Source: Bog-793 sp050013835
GTDB lineage: Bacteria; Actinomycetota; Acidimicrobiia; Acidimicrobiales; Bog-793
Assembly (NCBI GenBank): GCA_050013835.1
Contig: JBEKEM010000002.1
Span: 62,001-126,000, forward strand
DNA length: 64,000 nt
Direction: 5' to 3'
A program made the position numbers and the translations under genes. Positions 44,270 through 53,345 of the stretch are shown piece after piece; position 1 is the first letter of the stretch; each line of letters starts with the position of its first letter. The notes beneath the pieces are model-generated. The model had not been told where the DNA came from, ran no database searches, and was given only the letters and a program-made list of their open reading frames with translations.

Positions 44270-45760
44270 TCAGGCGAGCGCCACCTCACCGGGGCGGAGC
44301 GGCCAGGGCAGGTCGGTCGATCCCGTGAGATAGACGTCGACCGCCGCCGCGAGGGACCTGCCCTCGGCGACAGCCCAGACGATGAGGCTCTGGCCCCTTG
44401 CCATGTCGCCGCAGGCAAAGACCCCATCGGCGCTGGTCATGTAGTTGGCGTCGACGGCGACGTTCTCGCGCCTGTCGAGCGCCAGCCCGAGCTCGCCGAC
44501 GACGCCGCGTTGCTCGGGACCGGAGAAACCGAGCGCCAGCAGCACGAGGTCGGCCTCGATCTCCCGGCGCGTGCCCTCGACCACTTCGAAGCGCCGGTCG
44601 ACGGGACGCACCGAGTCGACGGCGAGACCTGCCACCGCCCCGTGGCCGTCGTCGAGGAAGGACGAGGTGGCCAGCGAGTAGAGACGCTCCCCGCCCTCCT
44701 CGTGGGCGGCGGCGAGGTGCAGGGTGCGCGGCCAGGTCGGCCAGGGATTGCCGGGCGGCCGGGTGGCGGGTGGCTCGGGAAGGATCTCGATCTGGCGGAC
44801 CGATGCCGCCCCCTGGCGGTGCACCGTGCCCAGGCAGTCGGCCCCCGTGTCGCCGCCGCCCAGGATGGCGACCCGCCTGCCGGCGGCGTCGATCGGCGGC
44901 GAACCGAGCACGCCCTCGCAGACGAGGTTGGCACCCTTCAGGAACTCCATCGCAAAGTGGATCCCGGAGAGCTCGCGCCCTGCGACCCGCAGGTCACGCG
45001 GTCTCGTCGAGCCGACCGCCAGTACGACGGCATCGTGGTCGGCCCTCAGCTGCGCCGCCGGGATCACCCTCGCGTCCGGCGCCGCCGTCCCCGGGACCTC
45101 GTCGGCCGCGTCCCCGCCGATCGCCGTGCGCACCTCGAAGCGCGTTCCTTCGGCCAGCATCTGCTCGAGACGGCGGTCGATCACCGCCTTCTCCATCTTG
45201 AATTCCGGCACGCCGTAGCGGAGGAGTCCGCCGAGCTTCTCGGCCCGCTCGTAGACCGTGACCTCGTGACCCGCCCGGGTCAGCTGCTGCGCCGCGGCCA
45301 GCCCCGCCGGGCCGGACCCGACCACGGCGACGCGCCGGCCGGTCGCCGGCGAACAAAGCTGCGGTTTCAGGTCCGCCGTGACCCACTCGGAAATCTCGAA
45401 CTCGACCTGCTTGATCGACACCGGTTCGGCATTGATACCGAGCACGCAGGAGCCTTCGCAGGGGGCTGGGCAGAGCCGGCCGGTGAATTCCGGGAAGTTG
45501 TTCGTCGCGTGCAGGCGGTCGGCCGCCTGCGCCATGTCGCCGCGCCAGACCAGGTCGTTCCACTCCGGGATCAGGTTGCCGAGCGGGCATCCCTGGTGGC
45601 AGAAGGGGATCCCGCAGTCCATGCAGCGCGCCGCCTGCACGCGCAGCTGGTCGCCCGGAAAGGGCAGGTAGACCTCGCGCCAGTCGCGGAGACGCTCGGC
45701 GACCGGGCGGCGGACGGGCCCCTCGCGCTCGAACTTCAAGAACCCCCGGGGATCAGCCAT
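44270..45760 (-). CDS. gltD: Glutamate synthase (NADPH) small subunit
   Basis: Flavoprotein that passes NADPH electrons to GltB. The 496-aa protein has an N-terminal iron-sulfur domain (CMDCGIPFCHQGCPLGN and CPAPCEGSCVLG), an FAD-binding GSGPAGLAAAQQL (about residue 150) and an NADPH-binding GGGDTGADC (about 295). It overlaps the gltB stop by eight bases, so translation is coupled. Confidence 0.96.
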   Translation of the reverse strand: MADPRGFLKFEREGPVRRPVAERLRDWREVYLPFPGDQLRVQAARCMDCGIPFCHQGCPLGNLIPEWNDLVWRGDMAQAADRLHATNNFPEFTGRLCPAPCEGSCVLGINAEPVSIKQVEFEISEWVTADLKPQLCSPATGRRVAVVGSGPAGLAAAQQLTRAGHEVTVYERAEKLGGLLRYGVPEFKMEKAVIDRRLEQMLAEGTRFEVRTAIGGDAADEVPGTAAPDARVIPAAQLRADHDAVVLAVGSTRPRDLRVAGRELSGIHFAMEFLKGANLVCEGVLGSPPIDAAGRRVAILGGGDTGADCLGTVHRQGAASVRQIEILPEPPATRPPGNPWPTWPRTLHLAAAHEEGGERLYSLATSSFLDDGHGAVAGLAVDSVRPVDRRFEVVEGTRREIEADLVLLALGFSGPEQRGVVGELGLALDRRENVAVDANYMTSADGVFACGDMARGQSLIVWAVAEGRSLAAAVDVYLTGSTDLPWPLRPGEVALA

Positions 45761-48700
45761 GCGCCGCCGCCATCACGGCATCGTCGACCGACTCGCCGCG
45801 CTCGACCGCCTCGCGGGTCGCCTCGAGCACCCGCCGGTAGTCGATCGGCATGACCTTCTTGAAGTCCTCGAGGACGCCGGGCATCGACCCGAGGAGCCGC
45901 GTCGCCAAGGCCGAGCCGGTGAGCACCCGGTGACGCTCGATCACGGCGGCAAGGAACGCGCGGTCGTCGTCGCCGAGCGGGTCGAGGTCGACCATCTGCC
46001 GGTTGAGCCGCCTGTCGAGCAGCCCCTCGGGGTCGTAGACGTAGGCGACACCGCCCGACATCCCGGCCGCGAAGTTGCGCCCAGTCGGACCGAGAACGAC
46101 GGCCCGCCCGCCCGTCATGTACTCGCAGCCGTGGTCGCCGACGCCCTCGACGACGGCTGTCGCGCCGGAGTTGCGGACGCAGAAGCGCTCGCCGACCTGC
46201 CCGGAGATGTAGAGCTCACCACCGGTCGCCCCGTAGGCGCAGACGTTGCCGGCGATGATGTTCTCCTCGGCGACGAATCCGGCGCCCAACGGCGGACGGA
46301 CGACGACGGTGCCGCCGGAAAGCCCCTTGGCCAGGTAGTCATTCGTGTCCCCGTAGAGGATGATCTCGACGCCGCGCGGGATGAAAGCGCCGAAGCTCTG
46401 GCCGCCCGAGCCCGTCAGCGTGATCTCGATCGTGCCGGGCGGCAGGCCCTCCCCGCCGTATCGGCGACTCACCTCGGCGCCGAGCATCGTGCCGACCGTG
46501 CGGTGCACGTTGCGCACGGGCAGCGAGATCCGGACCGGTTCCCGCCTCTCGAGGGCCGGCCGCGCTAGCTCGATCAGCTCCTTGTCGAGGGCGCGTGCGA
46601 GCCCGTGGTCTTGCGCGCGCACCTGGTGCAGCTCGGTCGTGCCGAGGTACGGCTCTACCCGGCACAGAAGCGGCCGCAGGTCGAGCCCGGCCGCCTTCCA
46701 GTGCTGGACGGCCGGTTCGACGTCGAGGCACTCGACGTGGCCGACGGCCTCGTCGAGGGTGGCGAAGCCGAGGGCGGCGAGGTACTCCCGCACCTCCTCA
46801 GCGACGAACCGGAAGTACGTCTCGACGTGCTCGGCGCGCCCGGCGAAGCGCTTGCGCAGCTCCGGGTTCTGGGTCGCGATCCCGACCGGGCAGGTGTCGA
46901 GGTGGCAGACGCGCATCATCACGCAGCCCATCACGACGAGGGGAGCGGTCCCGAAGCCGAACTCCTCGGCGCCGAGCAGCGCCCCCACGATGACGTCGCG
47001 GCCGGTCTTCATCTGTCCGTCGACCTGGACGACGATGCGGTCACGCAGCGCGTTGCGCACCAACGTCTGCTGGGTCTCCGCGAGGCCCAGCTCCCATGGT
47101 GCGCCGGCGTGCTTGATCGAGGTGAGCGGCGAGGCGCCGGTACCGCCGTCCTCGCCCGAGATGAGCACGACGTCGGCGTGCGCCTTGGCGACGCCCGCCG
47201 CGACCGTGCCGACGCCCACCTCGGCGACGAGCTTGACGTGGATCCGGGCCCGGTCGTTGGCGTTCTTCAGGTCGTGGATCAGCTGGGCGAGGTCCTCGAT
47301 CGAGTAGATGTCGTGGTGCGGCGGCGGTGAGATCAGGCCGACGCCGGGCGTCGAGTACCGGGTCTTGGCGATCCAGGGGTAGACCTTCTGGCCCGGCAGC
47401 TGACCGCCCTCACCGGGCTTGGCTCCCTGGGCCATCTTGATTTGCAGGTCGTCAGCGTTCACGAGGTACTCGCTCGTCACCCCGAAGCGGCCCGAGGCGA
47501 CCTGCTTCACGGCGGATCTGCGCGAGTCGCCGTTCGGGTCGGGCACGTAGCGCTCCGGGTCTTCGCCCCCCTCGCCCGAGTTCGAACGGGCGCCAAGGCG
47601 GTTCATCGCCACGGCGAGAGTCTCGTGCGCCTCGGACGAGATCGAGCCGTAGGACATCGCGCCGGTCGAGAAATGCCGGACGACCGCCTCGATGGGCTCG
47701 ACCTCGTCGAGCGGGATCGGCGGGCGCGGCGCCCCCTCGCCGGTTCGCAGCCGGAGTAGTCCGCGCAGCGTCGCCAGCCGCTCGGACTGATCGTCGACGA
47801 GCCGCGAGTACTGCTTGAACACGGCGTAGTCCCCCGTCCGCGTCGCCTGCTGGAGCTTGAAGACGGTCGACGGGTTGAAGAGGTGGTGCTCGCCGTCGCG
47901 GCGCCAGTGGTAGTCGCCTCCGGTCTCGATCTCGCGGTGGGCGAGCTCGCCCGCACGACCGGCGAAGGCCAGGTGGTGCCGGCGCGCAACCTCCTCTGCC
48001 ACCACTTCGAGGCCGACGCCGCCGAGCTTGCTCGTCGTCCCGGTGAAGTAGCGGTCGACGAGATCCTGGTCGAGGCCGATCGCCTCGAAGACCTGGGCGC
48101 CCGTGTACGAGGCGATGGTCGAGATCCCCATCTTCGACATCACCTTCAGCACGCCCTTGCCGGCGGCCTTCACGTAGTTGCGGACGGCCCTGCGCTCCGG
48201 CAGCTCGATGACGCCGCGCCGCGCCATGTCGATCACGGAGTCCACCGCCAGATACGGGTTGACGGCGGCGGCGCCGTAGCTGACGAGCAGCGCCATGTGG
48301 TGCGTCTCGCGGGCGTCGCCCGCCTCGACGATCAGTCCGGCCCGGGCACGGGCCTTCTCCCGGACGAGGTGCTGGTGGACCGCCGACACGAGTAGCAGCG
48401 ACGGGATCGGCGCGAGTTCCGGGCTGGCGTGGCGGTCCGAGAGGATGACGACGTTCGCCCCGCCGTCGATCGCCCGCATCACCTCGGCACAGATCGCCGT
48501 GAGAGCGGCCTCCAAGGCCCCGCCACCGCCGGCCACCTCGAAAAGGCCGTCGACGACGAAGGACTTGAACCCCGGCGTCTCGCCGTGCTCGTTGACGTAG
48601 ACGAGCTTGGCGAGCTCGTCGTTCGAGATGATCGGGAACTCGAGCGTGATCTGACGGCACGAAGCCGGCGTCGGCTCCAGGAGGTTCTGCTCCGGGCCGA

Positions 48701-50312
48701 TCGTCGCCGAGAGCGAGGTGACGAGCTCCTCGCGGATGGCGTCGAGGGGCGGGTTCGTCACCTGGGCGAAGAGCTGCGAGAAGTACTCGAACATGAGCCG
48801 TGACCGGTCAGAGAGCACGGCGATCGGCGTGTCCGAGCCCATCGAGCCCGTGGGCTCCAGGCCGGTGCGGGCCATCGGCGCGACGATCACCCGCAGCTCC
48901 TCGTCGGTGTACCCGAAGAGGCGCTGCTGGAGTACGAGCGAGCCGTGCCGCGGCACGAGCATCTCGCGGTGCGGCAGCCGGTCGAGGTCGACGAGGTTCC
49001 CGGCGAGCCACTCGCCGTAGGGGTGCTCGGCGGCGAGGCCGGCCTTCACCTCGGCGTCGTCGATGATCCGCCCCTCGGCCGTGTCGACGAGGAAGATCCG
49101 CCCCGGCTGAAGACGCCCTTTTCTCACGATGCGTGACGGCTCGATGTCGAGCACGCCCACCTCGGAGGCCATCACGACCAGGCCGTCTGCGGTTACCCAG
49201 TACCTCGCCGGACGGAGGCCGTTGCGGTCGAGCGTCGCGCCGATGAGCGTCCCGTCCGTGAAGACGATCGCCGCCGGGCCGTCCCAGGGCTCCATGACGC
49301 AGCCGTGGTACCGGTAGAAGTCCCGCCGCGCCGTGTCCATCTCGGCGTGGTTCTCCCAGGCTTCCGGGATCATCATCAACAGCGCGTGCGGGAGCGACCT
49401 CCCGCCCAGGTTCAGCAGTTCGAGCACCTCGTCGAACGACGCAGAGTCGCTCCCCCCGGGTGTGATGATCGGCAGTAGCCGGCTGATCTCGCCGGGCAGT
49501 AGCTCGCTTGCGAGTCGGGCCTCGCGGGCGCGCATCCAGTTGCGGTTGCCCTGCACCGTGTTGATCTCGCCGTTGTGGGCGACGAGCCGGTAGGGGTGAG
49601 CGAGCGACCAGGACGGGAACGTGTTCGTCGAGAAGCGCGCGTGCACGAGCGCGAGCGAACTTGCGAACCGCGGGTCCGAGAGGTCGGCGAAGACCCGCCG
49701 AAGTTGCACCGACGAGAGCATCCCCTTGTAGATGAAGGTCCTCGCCGAAAGCGAGGGGAAATAGCACTCGGCGTGGGCGTGTTCTACGCGCTTGCGAAGC
49801 GCGTACACGACGCGCTCGAGCTCCATGCCTGAGAGACCGGGTCGGGGACTGGCGGGGTCGGATGCGACGAAGACCTGCCAGAAACTCGGCGCCATCGCCC
49901 GTGCCGTCTCGCCAGCGGCCCCCAGCTCGACCGGGACCTCCCGCCACGAAAGCACGGCCAGGCCCTCGTCGGCGGCGACGAGCTCGATCTCGCCCTTCAG
50001 CGCCTCGGCGCCAGCGCCATCCCTGGGCAGGAAGCAGATCCCGCTCGCGTACGAGCCGACGGGGGGGAGGGCGACACCGGCGATCTCCCGGAAGAATCGG
50101 TCGGGCATCTGCACCGTGATCCCGGCACCGTCCCCGGTCTCGGGGTCGGCGCCGAAGGCGCCGCGGTGGGCGAGGTTCTCGAGGGCGGTGAGGGCGAGAT
50201 CGACGACCTCGTGGGTGGGGCCCTGCCCGAGCTGCGCGACGAAGGCGATGCCACAGGCATCGTGCTCAAAGCGTGGGTCGTACAAACCTGGTTCGGTCTT
50301 GGCTTCGTTCAC
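45753..50312 (-). CDS. gltB: Glutamate synthase (NADPH) large subunit
   Basis: Transfers the glutamine amide to 2-oxoglutarate. The 1,519-aa protein has an N-terminal class II amidotransferase domain whose nucleophile Cys follows a short propeptide (EHDACGIAFVA, Cys about 20). A central domain, an FMN-binding synthase domain (GMRF-like region GAKPGEGGQLPGQKV, ISGEDGGTGASPL), the 3Fe-4S Cys cluster (CVMMRVCHLDTCPVGIATQ) and the C-terminal beta-helix (GGTVVVRPP, GEYM-like MTGGRAVVLG) follow. I chose GTG 50312, which leaves a propeptide of normal length; the frame is open to 50375. With amt upstream it forms an ammonium assimilation locus. Confidence 0.95.
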   Translation of the reverse strand: MNEAKTEPGLYDPRFEHDACGIAFVAQLGQGPTHEVVDLALTALENLAHRGAFGADPETGDGAGITVQMPDRFFREIAGVALPPVGSYASGICFLPRDGAGAEALKGEIELVAADEGLAVLSWREVPVELGAAGETARAMAPSFWQVFVASDPASPRPGLSGMELERVVYALRKRVEHAHAECYFPSLSARTFIYKGMLSSVQLRRVFADLSDPRFASSLALVHARFSTNTFPSWSLAHPYRLVAHNGEINTVQGNRNWMRAREARLASELLPGEISRLLPIITPGGSDSASFDEVLELLNLGGRSLPHALLMMIPEAWENHAEMDTARRDFYRYHGCVMEPWDGPAAIVFTDGTLIGATLDRNGLRPARYWVTADGLVVMASEVGVLDIEPSRIVRKGRLQPGRIFLVDTAEGRIIDDAEVKAGLAAEHPYGEWLAGNLVDLDRLPHREMLVPRHGSLVLQQRLFGYTDEELRVIVAPMARTGLEPTGSMGSDTPIAVLSDRSRLMFEYFSQLFAQVTNPPLDAIREELVTSLSATIGPEQNLLEPTPASCRQITLEFPIISNDELAKLVYVNEHGETPGFKSFVVDGLFEVAGGGGALEAALTAICAEVMRAIDGGANVVILSDRHASPELAPIPSLLLVSAVHQHLVREKARARAGLIVEAGDARETHHMALLVSYGAAAVNPYLAVDSVIDMARRGVIELPERRAVRNYVKAAGKGVLKVMSKMGISTIASYTGAQVFEAIGLDQDLVDRYFTGTTSKLGGVGLEVVAEEVARRHHLAFAGRAGELAHREIETGGDYHWRRDGEHHLFNPSTVFKLQQATRTGDYAVFKQYSRLVDDQSERLATLRGLLRLRTGEGAPRPPIPLDEVEPIEAVVRHFSTGAMSYGSISSEAHETLAVAMNRLGARSNSGEGGEDPERYVPDPNGDSRRSAVKQVASGRFGVTSEYLVNADDLQIKMAQGAKPGEGGQLPGQKVYPWIAKTRYSTPGVGLISPPPHHDIYSIEDLAQLIHDLKNANDRARIHVKLVAEVGVGTVAAGVAKAHADVVLISGEDGGTGASPLTSIKHAGAPWELGLAETQQTLVRNALRDRIVVQVDGQMKTGRDVIVGALLGAEEFGFGTAPLVVMGCVMMRVCHLDTCPVGIATQNPELRKRFAGRAEHVETYFRFVAEEVREYLAALGFATLDEAVGHVECLDVEPAVQHWKAAGLDLRPLLCRVEPYLGTTELHQVRAQDHGLARALDKELIELARPALERREPVRISLPVRNVHRTVGTMLGAEVSRRYGGEGLPPGTIEITLTGSGGQSFGAFIPRGVEIILYGDTNDYLAKGLSGGTVVVRPPLGAGFVAEENIIAGNVCAYGATGGELYISGQVGERFCVRNSGATAVVEGVGDHGCEYMTGGRAVVLGPTGRNFAAGMSGGVAYVYDPEGLLDRRLNRQMVDLDPLGDDDRAFLAAVIERHRVLTGSALATRLLGSMPGVLEDFKKVMPIDYRRVLEATREAVERGESVDDAVMAAAHG

Positions 50313-50427
50313 TTGGATCCGCTTGTCTGTAGGGCGACAACACCGTGCAGATTCGCCGAGTTGCCGGGTCGCCATGGGCCGAGCACCTGAAGCCTACCGG
50401 CCACTGTCGTTTCGCTCGAATGCTGAC

Positions 50428-50464
50428 GTGCCCAGGATGCGCCCTTGCAGCGCATCCTGGGCAC
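50428..50464. terminator. Perfect 15-bp stem-loop between amt and gltB
   Basis: GTGCCCAGGATGCGC (50428-50442) is exactly complementary to 50450-50464 around a seven-base loop (CCTTGCA). It lies about 100 bases after the amt stop and about 115 bases before the gltB start, both on the minus strand. It could be a terminator lacking a U-run, a processing site or a regulatory leader hairpin. Confidence 0.55.
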
Positions 50465-50562
50465 CCACGATCCACGGACCTCACGACAGGGCCCGCTTCA
50501 CCTCCATCTCTCGGCAGGCGTCGGGGGACTGCCTGATTCTGCGGTCACCGTCGACCCGGCCC

Positions 50563-52014
50563 CTAGCCGCCATCGTCGATCTCGGTCGGCGCCCGTGGTG
50601 ACGACCGACCGCCAGTGCTCGCCGGTAGCGACTCGCCGCCGAGAGACGGCCCGCGCCCGTCCGAGATCATCTGGAGCAGGCGCTCGTCGTCGACGGAGAG
50701 ATCGACGTACTCGGCGTGCACGGCGAGGTCACCGATGTTGAGCTCGCTCTCTTTCATCCGCAGCGGAATGACGAGGCCGATGAGTTTCAGGAGGATAAAC
50801 GTGACGGCGCCGTCCCAGACGATGATCGTGAGAGCAGCGAGGAGCTGGACCCAGAGGAGGCCCGGGTGGCCGTAGAGGGCTCCCGCCGCTCCCGCGGAGG
50901 GGTCCTTGGCCGCCAGGTAGACAATCATCTTCGGGTCGGCGAAGACGCCGACGAGCAGCCCGCCGAGCAGTCCCGCGAGGCCGTGCGTGTACACGACGCC
51001 GAGGGCGTCGTCGACCTTGCTGAACGGCCGAAAGCGGGAGAGCTTGTTGAAGCCGAGCCAGACCAGGCTCGACGCGATCACGCCGATGCAGAGCGCCCCC
51101 CAGCCGTTCACATAGCCGGCGGCCGGCGTGATCGCGACGAGGCCCACGATCATCCCGTTGACGGCTCCCAGGAAGTTCGGCTTCTTCGGGCCGAAGTGCA
51201 TGTCGATGAGCAGCCAGACGAGAAGCGACGCGGCGGTCGCGAGGTTGGTGTTCAGCACCGCGGCCGAGGCGTTGGCCCCCGCGAAGTACGAGTCGCCCCC
51301 GTTGAAGCCGTTCCAGCCGAGCCACAGCATCCCGGCACCGACGGCGACGAGCATCAGGTTGGTGGGCGGGAAGGCACAGCGGTCCTTGGCGAGGCGTGGC
51401 CCGATCACCCAGGCAGCGACGAAGCCGGACACCCCGGCTGCGAGGTGAATGACGTAGCCTCCGGAGTAGTCGAGCGCCCCACGGGCCGCCCAGTACCCAC
51501 CGCCCCAAAGCAGCATGGCGTTTACGGTGTAGGCACAGGTGGTCCAGGCGGGGACGAAGACACACCAGGCCTTGAAGCTCATTCGCCCGAGCACGCTCCC
51601 CAGGAACAGCAGCGGCGTGATGGCGGCGAACACGAATTGGAAATAGACCATGCTCGAGGTCGGGAAGTGCAGCGCCGGCATCGAGTGGCTGAGGAGCGGG
51701 ATCGTGGCCTGCCCCTCCTCGTACAGATGAGACAGGACCGATCCCGGCAGCCCGATGAACGGGCTGAGCGCCCCGTGCCAAAGGTTGAACGGGTGGCCGA
51801 AGCCCATCTCGTAGGCCCACAGGACCCAGACGACGAGAACGCTCGCGAAGCCGGTGAACGCCATCAGCATCGTGTTCACGGCCCACTTCCGCTTCACGAT
51901 GCCGGCGTAGAGGACGGCGATGCCGGGCAGGCTCATCAACCCGACGAGCGTCGCCGCGGTCAGCTGCCACGCGTTGTCGCCGGGATTGAGCCAGTGCGGG
52001 TAGGGAACGAGCAT
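50563..52014 (-). CDS. amt: Ammonium transporter (Amt family)
   Basis: A 483-aa membrane channel for ammonium with eleven predicted helices. Family signatures include DYSGGYVIHLAAGVSGFVAAWV with the pore His, GWNGFNGGDSY, and VDDALGVVYTHGLAGLLGGLLVG with the second pore His. An extended Ser/Gly/Arg-rich C-terminal tail (about 60 residues after the last helix) is cytoplasmic. ATG 52014 has GGAG eight bases upstream; a GTG at 52035 is the alternative. No glnK is adjacent, which is unusual for an amt gene. Downstream gltBD suggest one nitrogen locus. Confidence 0.93.
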   Translation of the reverse strand: MLVPYPHWLNPGDNAWQLTAATLVGLMSLPGIAVLYAGIVKRKWAVNTMLMAFTGFASVLVVWVLWAYEMGFGHPFNLWHGALSPFIGLPGSVLSHLYEEGQATIPLLSHSMPALHFPTSSMVYFQFVFAAITPLLFLGSVLGRMSFKAWCVFVPAWTTCAYTVNAMLLWGGGYWAARGALDYSGGYVIHLAAGVSGFVAAWVIGPRLAKDRCAFPPTNLMLVAVGAGMLWLGWNGFNGGDSYFAGANASAAVLNTNLATAASLLVWLLIDMHFGPKKPNFLGAVNGMIVGLVAITPAAGYVNGWGALCIGVIASSLVWLGFNKLSRFRPFSKVDDALGVVYTHGLAGLLGGLLVGVFADPKMIVYLAAKDPSAGAAGALYGHPGLLWVQLLAALTIIVWDGAVTFILLKLIGLVIPLRMKESELNIGDLAVHAEYVDLSVDDERLLQMISDGRGPSLGGESLPASTGGRSSPRAPTEIDDGG

Positions 52015-52134
52015 CCGGTCTTCTCCGCTTGTCACGGCTCCGCGGGCGGCTTGCGCGCGGCGTCACGACCCGTTCGGTCGTTCGGAGATTATGAAGTCCG
52101 GATTTCTGGGTTGTGGCTTCTGTGAGAAGGCTGT

Positions 52135-52150
52135 GTTTCCCGATTGTGAA
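52135..52150 (-). promoter_or_regulatory. GlnR-like half site upstream of amt
   Basis: On the minus strand TTCAC, six bases (AATCGG), GAAAC resembles the first half of the actinobacterial GlnR box (gTnAC-n6-GaAAC), with one mismatch. The second half is poor. Confidence 0.3.
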
Positions 52151-52167
52151 CGGCCGATGAACAACCT

Positions 52168-53199
52168 TCAGGCGCGACGGCGCCTCCGCCGCGGGGCTTC
52201 GACGAGCGAGGGCGGCCGCCAACCGGCGTCGGCCTCGTTGAGGGTCGCGCCGGGCGGGACGAGCTCGTCGATCCGGTCGAGCACATCCACGGGAAGGACG
52301 GTCTCCGCCGCCGGTAGCAGCGTTTCCAGCTGCTCGAGCGTCCGCGGCCCGATGATCGGCGCCGTCACCGCCGGGTGCTCGCGGACGAACCCGATCGCCA
52401 GCTCGATCATCGAGAGCCCGGCCTCCTCGGCGAGGCTGCCCAGTGCCGAGACGATCCCAAGCTTGCGCTGGTTCTCGGGAAGTGACAGGTCGTAGCGCGT
52501 CGGGATCCGCGACGCTCGACGGCTCGTGTTCGGCTTGCCCTCGCCGAAGGAGCCGGAAAGCCAGCCCCCCGCGAGGGGGCTCCAGGGGATGACCCCTAGG
52601 CCGTAGCGGAGGCAGACCGGCAGAACATCGCGCTCGACAGCGCGGGCGAGGATCGAGTACGGCGGCTGTTCCGTCGCGAAGCGCTCGCGGCCGCGGCGCT
52701 CGGCGACCCACCGCGCCTCGACGATCTCGTGCGCGGGGAAGGTCGAGCTCCCGAAGTAGCGGATCTTGCCGGCCCGCACGAGATCGGTGAGCGCACCGAG
52801 CGTCTCGTCGATCGCGCAGTCCGGGTCCGGCCGGTGGACTTGGTAGAGGTCGATGTGGTCGGTTCCGAGCCTGCGCAGGCTCGCCTCGCACTCGCGCGTG
52901 ATCCACCGCCGCGAGTTGCCACTCTGGTTCGGGTCGTCACCCATCGTGCCGTGGACCTTCGTGGCGAGCACGACCCCGTCACGCCTCCCGCCCGCAAGCG
53001 CCTCGGCCACAATCTCCTCCGACTCGCCGGCCGAGTAGACGTCGGCGGTATCGATGAAATTGATCCCGGCGTCGAGCGCCCGGTGCATGATCCGGACGCA
53101 CTCGCCATGGTCGGTGTTGCCCCAGGAACCGAACATCATCGCCCCGAGGCAGAGCGGGCTGACCCGGACCCCGGTTCGGCCGAGTACACGGTATTCCAT
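52168..53199 (-). CDS. Aldo/keto reductase
   Basis: A 343-aa NAD(P)H-dependent oxidoreductase of the AKR superfamily. The catalytic tetrad is visible: Asp and Tyr in FIDTADVYSAGESE (about residues 50 and 54), Lys in VLATKVHG (about 80) and His in LYQVHRPDPD (about 121). The C-terminal cofactor region includes PIIGPRTLEQLE. It ends in a poly-Arg tail (RRRRRRA). Physiological substrate unknown; similar to the YhdN/Gsp69 and voltage-gated-channel-beta-like groups. Confidence 0.92.
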   Translation of the reverse strand: MEYRVLGRTGVRVSPLCLGAMMFGSWGNTDHGECVRIMHRALDAGINFIDTADVYSAGESEEIVAEALAGGRRDGVVLATKVHGTMGDDPNQSGNSRRWITRECEASLRRLGTDHIDLYQVHRPDPDCAIDETLGALTDLVRAGKIRYFGSSTFPAHEIVEARWVAERRGRERFATEQPPYSILARAVERDVLPVCLRYGLGVIPWSPLAGGWLSGSFGEGKPNTSRRASRIPTRYDLSLPENQRKLGIVSALGSLAEEAGLSMIELAIGFVREHPAVTAPIIGPRTLEQLETLLPAAETVLPVDVLDRIDELVPPGATLNEADAGWRPPSLVEAPRRRRRRA

Positions 53200-53211
53200 G
53201 CCGTCAGCGTA
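53200..53211 (-). promoter_or_regulatory. Probable leaderless promoter (-10) for the aldo/keto reductase
   Basis: On the minus strand TACGCT (complement of 53206-53211), six bases, then ATG 53199. Confidence 0.45.
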
Positions 53212-53345
53212 CTGAACGACACCGCCGATCCCACGGGCAACCCCCCGTGGACTGACTTCCGCCAGTCACCGACACCGGCCCAGCGTGGTCACCGGACCGC
53301 GAGCGGAAAGTCTCCGCCGACGACGCGTCCGGCCGGAACGATCCG

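Noticed and set aside
50729..52906. A 725-codon minus-strand frame across amt and the aldo/keto reductase
   Set aside because: Arg/Pro-rich shadow of two well-supported genes in another frame.
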